DNA of 5,822 bases from JAYWIG01 sp043789035 (GTDB lineage Bacteria > Pseudomonadota > Gammaproteobacteria > Burkholderiales > Burkholderiaceae_E): assembly GCA_043789035.1 (NCBI GenBank), contig JAYWIG010000359.1, forward strand, positions 1 through 5,822, given 5' to 3'. The position numbers and the translations under genes are program-made. This document shows positions 5,696 through 5,822 of this stretch, one piece after another. Positions within the stretch are counted from its first letter, which is position 1, and every line of letters begins with the position of its first letter. The notes below the pieces were generated by a model, which was given only the letters and a program-made list of their open reading frames with translations, searched no databases and was not told the DNA's origin.

Positions 5696-5822
5696 ATGAC
5701 CAAATTTGTATTTGTTACCGGTGGCGTTGTGTCCTCTCTTGGAAAGGGCATAGCGGCTGCGTCTATGTCGGCCCTCTTAGAATCCAGGGGCGTTAAAGTC
5801 ACCCTTCTAAAACTCGATCCGT
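5696..5822 (+). CDS. pyrG: CTP synthase (partial, N-terminus only)
   Basis: Enzyme that converts UTP to CTP with ATP and glutamine, the last step of pyrimidine nucleotide synthesis. Only the first 42 residues are present, from ATG 5696 to the right edge; the family is about 540 residues, so most of the synthetase domain and the whole glutamine amidotransferase domain lie outside. The start reads MTKFVFVTGGVVSSLGKGIA, followed by ASMSALLESRG and KLDP, the almost invariant N-terminus of PyrG with its P-loop-like GGVVSSLGKG at 9-18; Lys17 matches the ATP-contacting Lys18 of E. coli. The start fits the GGTGAG site nine bases upstream. Upstream neighbours differ from the mazG (enterobacteria) or tilS (Pseudomonas) context usually seen. 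Confidence 0.97.
   Translation, partial: MTKFVFVTGGVVSSLGKGIAAASMSALLESRGVKVTLLKLDP

Noticed and set aside
5410..5802. Minus-strand open frame of 130 codons
   Set aside because: It is antisense to the end of the 321-residue protein and to the start of pyrG, crossing their boundary; no motif or plausible ribosome site supports it.
1..5822. CRISPR array, tRNA, rRNA, insertion sequence or attachment site
   Set aside because: No repeated spacer-like units, RNA gene landmarks, transposase frame or flanking direct repeats were seen by reading both strands; nearly all the window is coding.

Overview
The window looks like chromosomal DNA of a gammaproteobacterium, probably a marine or environmental lineage of middling GC. 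The main evidence is the prfB-lysS pair with the classical RF2 programmed frameshift, together with close similarity of the LysS, RF2 and PyrG sequences to gammaproteobacterial forms. Placement below class is an inference from memory of protein families; no database search was done.

Layout: the left third is on the minus strand and is translation machinery. prfB (peptide chain release factor 2, with an in-frame UGA and +1 frameshift at 1987-2001) is followed after 18 nt by lysS (lysyl-tRNA synthetase), which runs off the left edge. A short intergenic region (2071-2141) separates this unit from a plus-strand run. It carries a perfect minus-strand TATAAT box flanked by an imperfect inverted repeat.

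The plus-strand run has five closely spaced genes with gaps of 15 to 27 nt: an NADP-type short-chain dehydrogenase (SDR), a bacterial class I-type cytochrome P450, a hotdog-fold acyl-CoA thioesterase, an unusual 321-residue protein, and the start of pyrG (CTP synthase), which runs off the right edge. SDR, P450 and thioesterase plausibly form a small oxidative pathway acting on a lipid-like or acyl-CoA-linked substrate (hydroxylation, oxidation of the alcohol or reduction of a ketone, thioester hydrolysis). No ferredoxin or ferredoxin reductase lies in the window. pyrG may have its own promoter overlapping the end of the upstream gene.

The most interesting item is the 321-residue protein at 4703-5668. 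Its first 80 or so residues resemble the cytoplasmic dimerisation domain of cation diffusion facilitator (CDF) transporters, but there is no membrane part. The rest resembles the dimerisation and ATP-binding core of a NarX/DesK-type histidine kinase in which the phosphoacceptor His and the key N-box residues are replaced. It looks like a soluble, probably kinase-dead regulatory or scaffold protein with an unusual domain combination. No tRNA, rRNA, CRISPR array, insertion sequence or prophage feature was seen.
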